DNA from: Indolivaga macrotermitis
GTDB taxonomy: Bacteria > Bacteroidota > Bacteroidia > Bacteroidales > Dysgonomonadaceae
Direction: 5' to 3'
Assembly (NCBI RefSeq): GCF_900128985.1
Contig: NZ_FQUC01000003.1
Location: 248,001 to 312,000, forward strand
Length of the DNA stretch: 64,000 nt
Part shown: in pieces, positions 9,633 through 18,301 of the stretch
Layout of the letters: every line of letters starts with the position of its first letter
Numbering within the stretch: the first letter of the stretch is position 1
The notes under the pieces: model-generated
Databases searched by the model: none
Seen by the model: the letters and a program-made list of their open reading frames with translations, nothing else
Told to the model about the DNA's origin: nothing
Position numbers and translations under genes: made by a program

Positions 9633-11138
9633 ATGCTGCTTACCGCACTCGAATCATTATTAACTCAGATTCCGAACCGGGACGAAATAGTGTCTTGGTT
9701 TGTTTACGATCCCAAATATCCGTTGTTATTCAGTAGCGGTTTGTTTTTGGGTTTCTTTCTGGTTTTCTACCTGATTTATATATTTACCCGTAACCACAGG
9801 GCTTTCCGGACGGTATATGTTATTCTGTTCTCCCTTTTTTATTATTATAAGGCAGGAGGGGAATTTGTTTTGTTATTGGTGTTTTCGGCTGTGATAAATT
9901 ATATCCTGTCGGAAACGATGGATTTATCCCGAAAGCAGTTTAAAAGAAAACTGATACTTACATTTACTGTTCTGTTGAATCTTTCGGTTCTAGCCTATTA
10001 TAAGTATACTAATTTCTTTATCGATAATATAAATACGTGGTTTGGCGAGAGTATTCCGTTACAGAATATTATTTTACCGATCGGTATTTCGTTTTATACA
10101 TTTCAGGCAATCAGTTATTCTGTCGACCTCTACAGGAAACAGTTGAGACCTGCGCGTAATGTTTTTGACTTTGCATTTTATCTGTGTTTTTTTCCGCAGC
10201 TGGTAGCAGGGCCTATTGTCAGGGCAAAAAGCTTTCTGCCTCAGGCACTCCGTAAGATCAATCTGACGAAACAAGAGGCTGGGTTTGCTTTATTCTTGAT
10301 TATTAGTGGATTGATAAAAAAAACGGTTATATCGGACTATATATCTATTAATTTTGTTGACAGGGTGTTTAGTAATCCACTTGTCTACACTCCATTTGAG
10401 TCGTTGATGGCTGCTTATGGATATACATTGCAGATATTCTGCGACTTTTCGGGATATTCCGATATGGCTATAGGTATAGCATTGTTGATGGGATTCAAAC
10501 TACCCGAAAACTTTCGCACTCCTTATAAATCTACCTCGGTTACCGAGTTCTGGAAACGTTGGCATATTTCGCTGTCATCGTGGTTGAGGGATTATCTGTA
10601 TATCCCTTTGGGCGGAAACCGCAAAGGTAAGTTCCGTACATATCTCAATTTATTTCTGACTATGCTTATCGGAGGCCTGTGGCATGGTGCAGCATGGAAA
10701 TACATCATCTGGGGAGCGTTACATGGTGGCGCTTTGGTTGTAGAACGGTTCTTTAAGCAATGGATAAGGTTGCCCGAAAAAAATATTCTGGTGAATTTTA
10801 TCTGCGCACTCCTTACTTTCCATTTTGTAGTATTTTGCTGGATATTCTTTAAAGCAGATAGCTATGAAACAGCTGTGAGTATGATAAACCATATCTCTAC
10901 TATTGATTATGCCCCTGATGAATGGCTTGTGATTCTCGAAGCATACCGGAATGTATTTATTGTGATCCTGATAGGATATGCTATGCATTTTACACCCAAT
11001 AAGGTGGTAAATACTATACAATCAGGATTCGAAAAACTTCCTTTTTGGGGAAAAGCAATTATTGTCGGCTTCGTATTCTGGTTGGTATATGTAACTGCAT
11101 CAAGTGAGCCGCAACCATTTATTTATTTTCAATTTTAA
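9633..11138 (+). CDS. MBOAT-family O-acyltransferase (AlgI/PatA/DltB-like)
   Basis: A polytopic membrane protein of 501 residues with about ten to twelve hydrophobic segments. The two family histidines are His311 in WKRWHISLSSWLRDYLYIP and His351 in IGGLWHGAAW. LPIGISFYTFQAISYSVDLYR and FFPQLVAGPIVRA are also family signatures. Members carry an acyl group, usually acetyl, across the inner membrane for transfer to a polysaccharide or peptidoglycan. The gene sits 3 bases after the LysM-SGNH gene, and this pairing suggests a transfer and esterase partnership. It could act on alginate-like polymer, but no polymer-synthesis genes are nearby, so cell wall is preferred. Confidence 0.92.
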   Translation: MLLTALESLLTQIPNRDEIVSWFVYDPKYPLLFSSGLFLGFFLVFYLIYIFTRNHRAFRTVYVILFSLFYYYKAGGEFVLLLVFSAVINYILSETMDLSRKQFKRKLILTFTVLLNLSVLAYYKYTNFFIDNINTWFGESIPLQNIILPIGISFYTFQAISYSVDLYRKQLRPARNVFDFAFYLCFFPQLVAGPIVRAKSFLPQALRKINLTKQEAGFALFLIISGLIKKTVISDYISINFVDRVFSNPLVYTPFESLMAAYGYTLQIFCDFSGYSDMAIGIALLMGFKLPENFRTPYKSTSVTEFWKRWHISLSSWLRDYLYIPLGGNRKGKFRTYLNLFLTMLIGGLWHGAAWKYIIWGALHGGALVVERFFKQWIRLPEKNILVNFICALLTFHFVVFCWIFFKADSYETAVSMINHISTIDYAPDEWLVILEAYRNVFIVILIGYAMHFTPNKVVNTIQSGFEKLPFWGKAIIVGFVFWLVYVTASSEPQPFIYFQF

Positions 11139-11171
11139 CATATTATTTAAACAGGGTACTGTTTTATAACA

Positions 11172-11179
11172 TATCTTTG
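11172..11179 (+). promoter_or_regulatory. Probable -7 element of the B12 operon
   Basis: TATCTTTG matches TAnnTTTG and lies just upstream of the cobalamin riboswitch. It predicts a transcript start close to 11187. A -33 box is not clear. Confidence 0.5.
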
Positions 11180-11194
11180 TATCGTTGTTTTGTT

Positions 11195-11335
11195 TCTATT
11201 AATATAGATTTAATCTATTAGGATGGAATGCAAAAGGGTAATCAGGTGAAAGACCTGGACAGACCCGCTACTGTAAGCAATTGTTTCGATAAGAAGCATT
11301 GTAAGTCAGAAAACCTGCAAAACAATATAAATACT
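11195..11335 (+). promoter_or_regulatory. Cobalamin (B12) riboswitch
   Basis: The conserved B12-box elements appear in order: the GGGTAATCAGGTGAAAGACC block (from 11235), then GACAGACCCGCTACTGTAAG (from about 11259), and the 3' block GTCAGAAAACCTGC (around 11305-11320). This is the aptamer that binds adenosylcobalamin or a related corrinoid. It is followed by about 145 bases of leader before btuB, which should hold the expression platform. No strong terminator is seen there, so block of btuB translation is the more likely mode. Ends are approximate. A 68-codon open frame covering the element is not a gene. Confidence 0.93.
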
Positions 11336-11479
11336 TCCGACAGCTTTCGAGGCATAAAGCTTAAGATAGAAAACTTCACAAGTTCTCTCCTTTCAGGCAG
11401 TAACCGCTGCAACTTTATCTCTACAGAATGCTGATACGGTTTTTATAAAAACAGGAATTCGCAGTATTAGTTGTCTGTA

Positions 11480-13471
11480 ATGAAATTACTTTACACATCA
11501 CTGGTTTTATTTATCCAATCTATTTTTGTAGGAGCTATTGCCCAGACAAACGATTCTATTGATATGCAATATATCAAAGAAGTGCAGGTGTCGACCAAAG
11601 CAGCTCCCCCTACCGTTTTATCGACTGTTCCGGTTCAGGTATTAACAAGCGAGTCTATGGACAAAATAGGAGTAGTCTCTGTAGCCGATGCAGTACGCCG
11701 TTTCTCGGGTGTTGTTGTAAAAGACTTCGGTGGAATAGGGGGGATGAAAACAATTGCCATACGCGGAGTAGGCTCAGAGCATACTGCTGTTCTCTATGAT
11801 GGTATAGCGGTCAGTAATGCACAGTCGGGTCAGATTGATATAGGTAAGTTTTCGTTAGACAATGTGGAAATGTTGAGCCTGACCATCGGGCAATCCGACG
11901 ATATATTCCGTACAGCCAGAGCTTCGGCCTCGGTAGGGGTATTGAATATACAGACTGCTACACCACACTTTAAGAATAAGGATTATCTGGCAAGGCTGCA
12001 ATTAAGAGCAGGTTCGTGGGGACAGTTCAATCCTTATTTGTATTATGCCCATAAACTAGGTGAGAAGTTTTCTTTTTCAGTAGACGGAAGTTGGCAAAGG
12101 GCTGATGGTAGATATAAGTTCGAAAGAAAAAATGCTACAGAAGTCATTAAAGGTAAAAGACGGAATACGGATGTAGATATTAAACGTACGGAGCTAAACC
12201 TGTTCGGAAATTTGAGTGAAACACAAAAACTATCGTTCAAAGTATATTATTTCGATTCGGAGCGGGGATTGCCCGGTTCAATAGTGCTTTACTACGATGG
12301 TAATAAAGAGCGTCTGTGGGATAAGAATTTTTTCACACAGGCAAAATATGTGAATTACCTGAACGATAAATTCAATTTTCAGGTACAGGCAAAATATACT
12401 CACACCGAGACCAGATACGAAGATACGGACGGCAAATATGTAAATGGCTGGCTTATGAATAAATACATTCAGAATGAACTGTATCTGACAAGTACAGCTT
12501 TGTATAATCTGAATAAGGATATTTCGTTCTCACTGGCCGAAGATATTAGCTATGCAACATTGAATGCCAACCTCGCACAATTTGCTTTTCCCGAAAGATA
12601 TAGCTCATTAACGGCATTATCAGCCAAATACGATAACAATCGATTGTCGATTGTCGGAAAATTGCTGGGTACCTATGTCTCAGAAAATGTAGATTACGGA
12701 ACAGCCGCTAAAGATAAAAAGCGATTATCGCCTTCGCTCAGCATGTCGTACCGGCTGCTGGACGTTACAAACCTGAGGGTAAGGGCTTCGTACAAGGATA
12801 TTTTCAGAGTACCTACTTTCAATGACCTGTATTATACAGGTACAGGAAATTCGTCGTTGAGCCCTGAGAAGACACAGCAATATAATCTGGGTCTTACATG
12901 GACAAATTCGTTCTCCGATCTTTTCAATTATTTTTCTGTGACAACCGACATTTACCACAATAATGTTCGGGATAAGATCATTATTTATCCATCTTCCTTC
13001 TACCCCAAATCGGTAAATCTGGGTAAGGTCGAGATCAATGGCTTCGATATAAATATGAATGCCCGTTTTGATATGAGCAGTAAAGTGAACTTACAACTGT
13101 CGGGTAATTACACTTATCAGGATGCAATTGATAAAACAGATCCCGAAGATAAGAATTACAAAGACCAGATACCTTATACTCCGAAACATTCGGGAGCAGG
13201 TTCGGTTACCCTCGAAAATCCTTATGTAAATATCTCTTATTCTATCGTAGCGAGTGGTATTACATACGCCTTACCACAGAATACAGATATGAATAAAGTA
13301 AAAGCTTATACAGACCAGACTATATCGGTGAATAAATCATTCGAGTGGCAAGCTATAAAATTCAGGGCGCAGGCCGATATATCTAACTTGTCTAACAAAA
13401 CTTATTATGTAGTGAAAGATTATCCGATGCCGGGACGCGCATACCGTTTTACGTTACGAATGGATTTTTAA
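11480..13471 (+). CDS. btuB: TonB-dependent outer-membrane cobalamin receptor
   Basis: The 663-residue protein has a signal peptide ending near AIAQ, an N-terminal plug (PVQVLTSESMDKIGVVSVADAVRRFSGVVVKD, with IRGVGSEHTAVLYDG) and a 22-strand type barrel ending in RFTLRMDF. The ATG at 11480 is preferred over an upstream TTG at 11471 because it begins directly with the signal peptide (MKLLYTSLVLF). The upstream cobalamin riboswitch and the downstream btuG/F/C/D genes assign its substrate as a corrinoid. It is shorter than SusC-type receptors and lacks their N-terminal carboxypeptidase-like domain, as expected for BtuB. Confidence 0.93.
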   Translation: MKLLYTSLVLFIQSIFVGAIAQTNDSIDMQYIKEVQVSTKAAPPTVLSTVPVQVLTSESMDKIGVVSVADAVRRFSGVVVKDFGGIGGMKTIAIRGVGSEHTAVLYDGIAVSNAQSGQIDIGKFSLDNVEMLSLTIGQSDDIFRTARASASVGVLNIQTATPHFKNKDYLARLQLRAGSWGQFNPYLYYAHKLGEKFSFSVDGSWQRADGRYKFERKNATEVIKGKRRNTDVDIKRTELNLFGNLSETQKLSFKVYYFDSERGLPGSIVLYYDGNKERLWDKNFFTQAKYVNYLNDKFNFQVQAKYTHTETRYEDTDGKYVNGWLMNKYIQNELYLTSTALYNLNKDISFSLAEDISYATLNANLAQFAFPERYSSLTALSAKYDNNRLSIVGKLLGTYVSENVDYGTAAKDKKRLSPSLSMSYRLLDVTNLRVRASYKDIFRVPTFNDLYYTGTGNSSLSPEKTQQYNLGLTWTNSFSDLFNYFSVTTDIYHNNVRDKIIIYPSSFYPKSVNLGKVEINGFDINMNARFDMSSKVNLQLSGNYTYQDAIDKTDPEDKNYKDQIPYTPKHSGAGSVTLENPYVNISYSIVASGITYALPQNTDMNKVKAYTDQTISVNKSFEWQAIKFRAQADISNLSNKTYYVVKDYPMPGRAYRFTLRMDF

Positions 13472-13529
13472 GGTAATGCTTACTGTCTCTTAAATACTAA
13501 CTAATATATAATTTTAATTATACTTCGAA

Positions 13530-14630
13530 ATGAATAAAATGTTTTTCCGCAGTGCTTTGCTACTGTTCTCTTCTATGGTATTATTTGCTTGTAGCGATGA
13601 TGATAATAACGATAAAGGTAATCCTACCCAGCCCGAATTTACTCCCAATGGTGCATATGTTCTGAGCAGTGGCGGTAAAGGTAATAATGCAGCTACCATT
13701 GCTTATTACAGTATGGATACGAAAGAAGCTACGCAGCATGTTTTTACCTCAGCTAACGGGATTAATCTGGGAGATACCGGAGAAAGTATGATAGCTTACG
13801 GATCGAAAATATATGTAGCCGTTTATAATTCTGGTATTATCTATGTTCTGGATAATAATTGTAAAATATTGAATACCATTGTTGCAGCAGAAGGAGAGGA
13901 TAAACTTCAACCACGTGAAATGGATGCGGCAAACGGAAAAGTATATGTAACATTATATGACGGTTATCTGGCGAGGATAGATACTACTTCGATGACTATT
14001 GACAAGCGTATAGCCGTAGGTCCTAATCCCGAAGGTGTACAAGTGGTAAATAATAAGGTCTATGTTGCCGATTCGGGCGGACAGAATTCTGCTAACGGAT
14101 ATAATAATACAGTCTCGATTACAGACCTGAACCTGACAACGGTTAAAACCATTACTGTAGGAATGAATCCTCAGGAGTTCGCTGCAGATAAATATAATAA
14201 TCTGTATCTGGTTTCGAGAGGTAATTATAAAACAGATGACACTAAAGTCCCCAATAAGTTGCAACAAATCAATACTGCGACAGATGAAGTTACCATTCTT
14301 GATGAAGACCGTACCTTCACTATGTATCCAAACGGCGATAAAATATACCTGATCAATAAAGTATATGTAAACAGTTTGCCGACAACAACTATAGCCTGTT
14401 ACAATATCCTGACAAAAACCGTTACCGACGAAAGCTTTATAACTGACGGTACTACTATTTCTGATATAAGCTTTGTTGAAACAGAACCTGTTTCGGGCGA
14501 TATATATGTGGCGGCTGCTAATAAAAAGAACAATGGCGATGTGTACATCTTTTCGTCAGAGGGTAAATTCCAACGTAAATTTGATACCGGAAGCTCTTAT
14601 CCGATGGGAATAGCTTTTATTCAAAAATAA
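13530..14630 (+). CDS. btuG: BtuG-like surface lipoprotein, beta-propeller (first copy)
   Basis: The signal peptide ends in LFACSDDDNND. Cys21 followed by Ser and acidic residues fits the Bacteroidetes signal for surface display of lipoproteins. The remainder consists of repeated propeller blades of the YncE/DUF5074 type (for example GKVYVTLYDGYLARIDTTS, NNKVYVADSGG). BtuG proteins of Bacteroides are surface lipoproteins next to BtuB that bind cobalamin with very high affinity; position in this riboswitch-led operon, 58 bases after btuB, supports the same role here. It shares long identical stretches with the next gene, so the two are tandem paralogues. B12 binding is inferred from family and location. 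Confidence 0.8.
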   Translation: MNKMFFRSALLLFSSMVLFACSDDDNNDKGNPTQPEFTPNGAYVLSSGGKGNNAATIAYYSMDTKEATQHVFTSANGINLGDTGESMIAYGSKIYVAVYNSGIIYVLDNNCKILNTIVAAEGEDKLQPREMDAANGKVYVTLYDGYLARIDTTSMTIDKRIAVGPNPEGVQVVNNKVYVADSGGQNSANGYNNTVSITDLNLTTVKTITVGMNPQEFAADKYNNLYLVSRGNYKTDDTKVPNKLQQINTATDEVTILDEDRTFTMYPNGDKIYLINKVYVNSLPTTTIACYNILTKTVTDESFITDGTTISDISFVETEPVSGDIYVAAANKKNNGDVYIFSSEGKFQRKFDTGSSYPMGIAFIQK

Positions 14631-14703
14631 TAACCGGAACTGTTTTATCTATAAGGAAAACAGATAAATGCAGATACGGAAAATAAAAAATAGCGAAATA
14701 TGT

Positions 14704-14791
14704 GTCACTTTTGTCACCTTTGTCACTTTTAACAGGATAGAGTGTTGATCTTTAATAGTATATAAAGGTGACAGGTGCACACAAAAGTAAC
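14704..14791. repeat. Three 9-bp direct repeats with an inverted partner between the btuG copies
   Basis: GTCACTTTT (14704-14712), GTCACCTTT (14713-14721) and GTCACTTTT (14722-14730) are consecutive 9-base units. AAAGGTGAC at 14764-14772 is the exact inverse complement of the middle unit, and AAAAGTAAC at 14783-14791 is a near inverse of the outer ones. The purpose is unknown; it could be a protein-binding array or a folded leader of the second copy. Confidence 0.6.
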
Positions 14792-14872
14792 AAGGCTGTA
14801 TAACTTTTTGTACACGAATGTTTACTTTTTGTAACCTGATAGTTGAACACAGATTAAAATGATTATAAGAAA

Positions 14873-15967
14873 ATGAAATTACAAAAGAATGTTTTATGGG
14901 CTTTGTCGCTGGCTGCGGCTACCCTGATAGGTTTCGCTTCGTGTAGCGACGATGATGATAATAAAGGAACTGATCCTGTAGTAGAAGAATCGGTAGGTGC
15001 TTATATCCTGAATAGCGGTTCATACACCAATAACAATCCCGCTTTTGTGTATTATGATATGACAACAAAAAGTGTGACTAATGCCTTCCGGTCTGCCAAT
15101 GGTATTGATCTTGGAGATACAGCGCAGGATGCTGTTATATATGGTAGCAAGAAATACATAGGTATGTACGGATCGGGATTGATTTATGTATTGGATACTA
15201 ATAACAAAATAATATCAACTATCAAAGCTGCCGATGGCGAAGATAAACTTCAGCCACGTGCATTCGAAACATATAACGGTAAAGTATATGTTACCCTGTA
15301 TGACGGATACTTAGCCCGGATAGATACTACTTCATTGACAATAGACAAGCGTATAGCTGTAGGGCCTAATCCCGAAAGCGTGAAGTTTGTGAATAATAAG
15401 TTCTATGTAGCCAATTCGGGTGGTTTTGTTCCGGGGTATAACAATACACTCTCTATTGTGGATGTTGATTTAAACAGTCAACGCGAAATAGAAGTGGGAT
15501 TGAATCCTTGCGAATTAAAAGTAGATAAAAACAAAGATTTGTATGTAATTGCCAGAGGTAACTACGGATACGGAGACCCCGATGTTCCGGGAGTTGTTCA
15601 ACATGTAGATTTGTCAACAGATAAGGCTACCACTATCTTTAGCGGACGTGCTTATTCTGTCTATCCAATTGACAATAAGTTGTATATTTTGGATAAACCA
15701 TATGTCGATAATAAACCTGTTTCGACAGTTACATATTATGATCTGAGTACAAAGAAACTGGTTGATCAAAGCTTTATTACAGATGGCACTGCTATTGCAG
15801 ATATAAGCTACATAACAAAAGAAGAAGCGAGTGGAGATTTCTATGTGTTGGCAGCTAATGGTACTAACAGTGGAGACTGTTACATCTTCTCATCGGAAGG
15901 TAAACTGAAATCAAAATTCGATACTGGAGCTCCATATCCGGTTTCTATTTCGTTCGTAAGTAAATAA
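14873..15967 (+). CDS. btuG: BtuG-like surface lipoprotein, beta-propeller (second copy)
   Basis: This 364-residue paralogue of the preceding gene has the same plan: signal peptide, lipobox GFASC, then SDDDDN, an acidic surface-export tail, and propeller blades with near-identical segments such as GKVYVTLYDGYLARIDTTS and DKRIAVGPNPE. Blade loops differ more, for instance GGFVPGYNNT against a longer loop in copy one, as expected if ligand preference or partner receptor changed. The 242-base gap to copy one is unusually long for this operon and carries a repeat cluster. Cobalamin binding is inferred from the BtuG family and the operon. Confidence 0.8.
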   Translation: MKLQKNVLWALSLAAATLIGFASCSDDDDNKGTDPVVEESVGAYILNSGSYTNNNPAFVYYDMTTKSVTNAFRSANGIDLGDTAQDAVIYGSKKYIGMYGSGLIYVLDTNNKIISTIKAADGEDKLQPRAFETYNGKVYVTLYDGYLARIDTTSLTIDKRIAVGPNPESVKFVNNKFYVANSGGFVPGYNNTLSIVDVDLNSQREIEVGLNPCELKVDKNKDLYVIARGNYGYGDPDVPGVVQHVDLSTDKATTIFSGRAYSVYPIDNKLYILDKPYVDNKPVSTVTYYDLSTKKLVDQSFITDGTAIADISYITKEEASGDFYVLAANGTNSGDCYIFSSEGKLKSKFDTGAPYPVSISFVSK

Positions 15968-15982
15968 TTTTCAGATAAAGGA

Positions 15983-16021
15983 AAGAAGGCTGGGGTAATC
16001 CGGCCTTCTTCTCTCCTTTTT
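15983..16021 (+). terminator. Terminator-like hairpin inside the B12 operon, between btuG2 and btuF
   Basis: AAGAAGGCTGG (15983-15993) pairs with CCGGCCTTCTT (16000-16010), 11 bp with one G-T pair, and five T follow shortly after (16017-16021). It may end part of the transcripts and so lower btuFCD relative to btuB/btuG. Confidence 0.6.
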
Positions 16022-16034
16022 AATAGAGTATTAT

Positions 16035-17192
16035 ATGTTAGCATTAAGATTGAATAAGTTTACAACACTGATATTGTTATTGTCAGTCTTGATTTTAGGT
16101 TCTTGTTCCGGTAATAAGACCAAGGATCAGAGTACACCGGAAAGTGTTGCTGATACAGCATACACAACCCACTATGCTAAAGGTTTTAAGGTGAAGTTCT
16201 ATACCGATTATAAAGAAGTGACAGTTGTAGACCCTTGGGATTCGACCAAGATTCTCCAACGGTACATCTTGGTTGATAAGAAGAAAGACTTGCCAAAGAA
16301 TCTTCCGCAAGGAACGCTGATCCGTACACCTTTGACTAATGTCGTAGCTTATTCGACCATTCATTGTGCTACTCTGAATGAGTTGGGCATGATTACTACT
16401 GTAAAAGGAGTCTGTGAACCTCGTTATATCGATATCGACTATATAAAGGATGGAGTTGAAAACGGATCTATTGCCGATTTAGGGCAGGCTGCAAATCCTG
16501 TAATAGAAAAGATTGTAGATGTAGATCCTGAGGCAATACTGGCAACACCAATACAAGGCCGTACTTACGGTAGCATCGATAAGACGGGGATACCTATTAT
16601 CGAAACACCGGATTACATGGAACCATTGCCTTTGGGACGTGCCGAATGGATACGTTTTTATTCGTTATTCTTCGATAGTGAAGAAAAGGCCGACTCTCTG
16701 TTTAATATAACAGAAAGTAACTATAATTCGATCAAAGAGAAGGTTGCTCACGTTGCTCATCGTCCTACAGTCTTCCTCGACAGAACGTACAGCGGTGTGT
16801 GGTATATCTCGGGAGGCGAAAGTTTTATATCGCGTATGTTGGGTGATGCCGGTGCTACCTATGCATGGTATGATAACGGAAAAGTAGAATCCGTTCCTTT
16901 ACCTTTTGAGCAGATACTGGAACATGCAGGAGATGCCGAATACTGGCTTATAAAGTATAACAATCCGCAGGGAGACCTCACTTATTCGGCTTTGGCTGAC
17001 GAGTATAAACCGTATAGTTATTTCGGCGCATACAAGAACCGGAATATATACGAGTGCAATGCTGCGAAGAAAACATATTATGAAGACTTACCTATACATC
17101 CCGATTATATTCTACAGGATTTTGCATATATATTTCATCCCGATCTGTTTCCCGGTTATGTGCCGCGATATTATGAAAAGATGAAAGAGTAA
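16035..17192 (+). CDS. btuF: Periplasmic cobalamin-binding lipoprotein of the ABC importer
   Basis: A class III (TroA/BtuF-like) binding protein of 385 residues. The lipobox is LILGSC-SG near residue 24. The first lobe contains VVAYSTIHCATLNELGMITTVKGV and the second begins near RPTVFLDRTYSGVWYISGGESFISRMLGDAGA. The family handles cobalamin or iron-siderophore; the riboswitch and btuB/btuG upstream and btuCD downstream favour cobalamin. It has no acidic run after the Cys, consistent with a periplasmic rather than surface location. Confidence 0.88.
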   Translation: MLALRLNKFTTLILLLSVLILGSCSGNKTKDQSTPESVADTAYTTHYAKGFKVKFYTDYKEVTVVDPWDSTKILQRYILVDKKKDLPKNLPQGTLIRTPLTNVVAYSTIHCATLNELGMITTVKGVCEPRYIDIDYIKDGVENGSIADLGQAANPVIEKIVDVDPEAILATPIQGRTYGSIDKTGIPIIETPDYMEPLPLGRAEWIRFYSLFFDSEEKADSLFNITESNYNSIKEKVAHVAHRPTVFLDRTYSGVWYISGGESFISRMLGDAGATYAWYDNGKVESVPLPFEQILEHAGDAEYWLIKYNNPQGDLTYSALADEYKPYSYFGAYKNRNIYECNAAKKTYYEDLPIHPDYILQDFAYIFHPDLFPGYVPRYYEKMKE

Positions 17193-17257
17193 GCCGGTTA
17201 ATTCAATATTCTGATGTACTTTTACTGACTGGAACTTAATAGAAGAACGAGCTAAGA

Positions 17258-18301
17258 TTGAAAACTAATCCTAAAATAACCACAACATATATATTTCTGA
17301 TCATTGCAGGGATTATATTGTTGTTCTTTGCTAATCTTTTCATCGGTTCGGTAAAAATCCCTTTCGATGCTATCATTGATATTCTGCTGGGTAACGGTGC
17401 TACCAAAAAATCATGGGAACATATTGTTCTGGAAGTTCGTTTTCCTCAGGCAGTAACAGCACTGTTTACAGGAGCAGGAATTGCCGTTTCGGGATTGTTG
17501 CTGCAAACAGCTTTCCGGAATCCATTAGCTGATTCAAGTATACTCGGTATCAGTGCAGGTGCCAGCCTCGGGGTGGCTGTTGTTATTATGTTGTTCGGTG
17601 GCGTTATCGGTAATTCTGTTGGGTTTAGTTTTTCTGCATCTATGACTGTTGTAGTCGGTGCATTTATCGGTGCAGGGTTGATCTTACTTATTATAATGGG
17701 TTTTGCATCTATTGTCCGGAACAATATAATGCTGCTGATCATAGGTATTATGGTCGGTTATCTGACATCTTCCGTTATATCATTGCTTAAATACTGGAGT
17801 ACGAGCGAACAAGTGTTTTCGTATGTTATGTGGGGAATGGGAGATTTCTCGGGAGTATCTATGCAGCAACTTCCTTTCTTTTGTGCAATAGTTACACTGG
17901 GGCTTATAATGTCTATATTACTTATAAAACCACTTAATGCTCTGTTGTTGGGCGAAAGGTATGCTGCTAATTTAGGCGTGAATATCAAGCAGGTCAGATT
18001 CCTTCTTTTATTCTGTGCTGGAATACTTACGGCTGTAACTACAGCGTATTGCGGACCTATATCGTTTATAGGACTGGCAGTACCTCATATTGCCCGTCTG
18101 GTGTTGGGTACGACAAATCATAAGTCACTTCTACCGATGACTATTCTTGTGGGGACATTTATGGCGCTACTTTGCAACCTTATCAGTGTTATTCCCGGAT
18201 CGGCAGGACTGATTCCTCTCAATGCTATTACTCCGATATTCGGAGCTCCCGTTATTATCTATGTGATTGTTAACCAAAAGAAGATTCAATATTTCAATTA
18301 A
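17258..18301 (+). CDS. btuC: Cobalamin ABC importer permease
   Basis: A FecCD/BtuC-family permease of 347 residues with about ten membrane segments. Landmarks are LEVRFPQAVTALFTGAGIAVSGLLLQTAFRNPLADSSILGIS near the start and the cytoplasmic ATPase contact ALLLGERYAANLGVN, followed by GPISFIGLAVPHIAR. The start is a TTG; no ATG is available before the first membrane helix, so a TTG start is accepted. The stop codon overlaps the btuD start by one base (TAATG), which indicates translational coupling. It forms the channel for BtuD. Confidence 0.92.
   Translation: MKTNPKITTTYIFLIIAGIILLFFANLFIGSVKIPFDAIIDILLGNGATKKSWEHIVLEVRFPQAVTALFTGAGIAVSGLLLQTAFRNPLADSSILGISAGASLGVAVVIMLFGGVIGNSVGFSFSASMTVVVGAFIGAGLILLIIMGFASIVRNNIMLLIIGIMVGYLTSSVISLLKYWSTSEQVFSYVMWGMGDFSGVSMQQLPFFCAIVTLGLIMSILLIKPLNALLLGERYAANLGVNIKQVRFLLLFCAGILTAVTTAYCGPISFIGLAVPHIARLVLGTTNHKSLLPMTILVGTFMALLCNLISVIPGSAGLIPLNAITPIFGAPVIIYVIVNQKKIQYFN

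Noticed and set aside
11228-11434. Open frame of 68 codons upstream of btuB
   Set aside because: It covers the cobalamin riboswitch, and the sequence is explained by RNA conservation, not protein.
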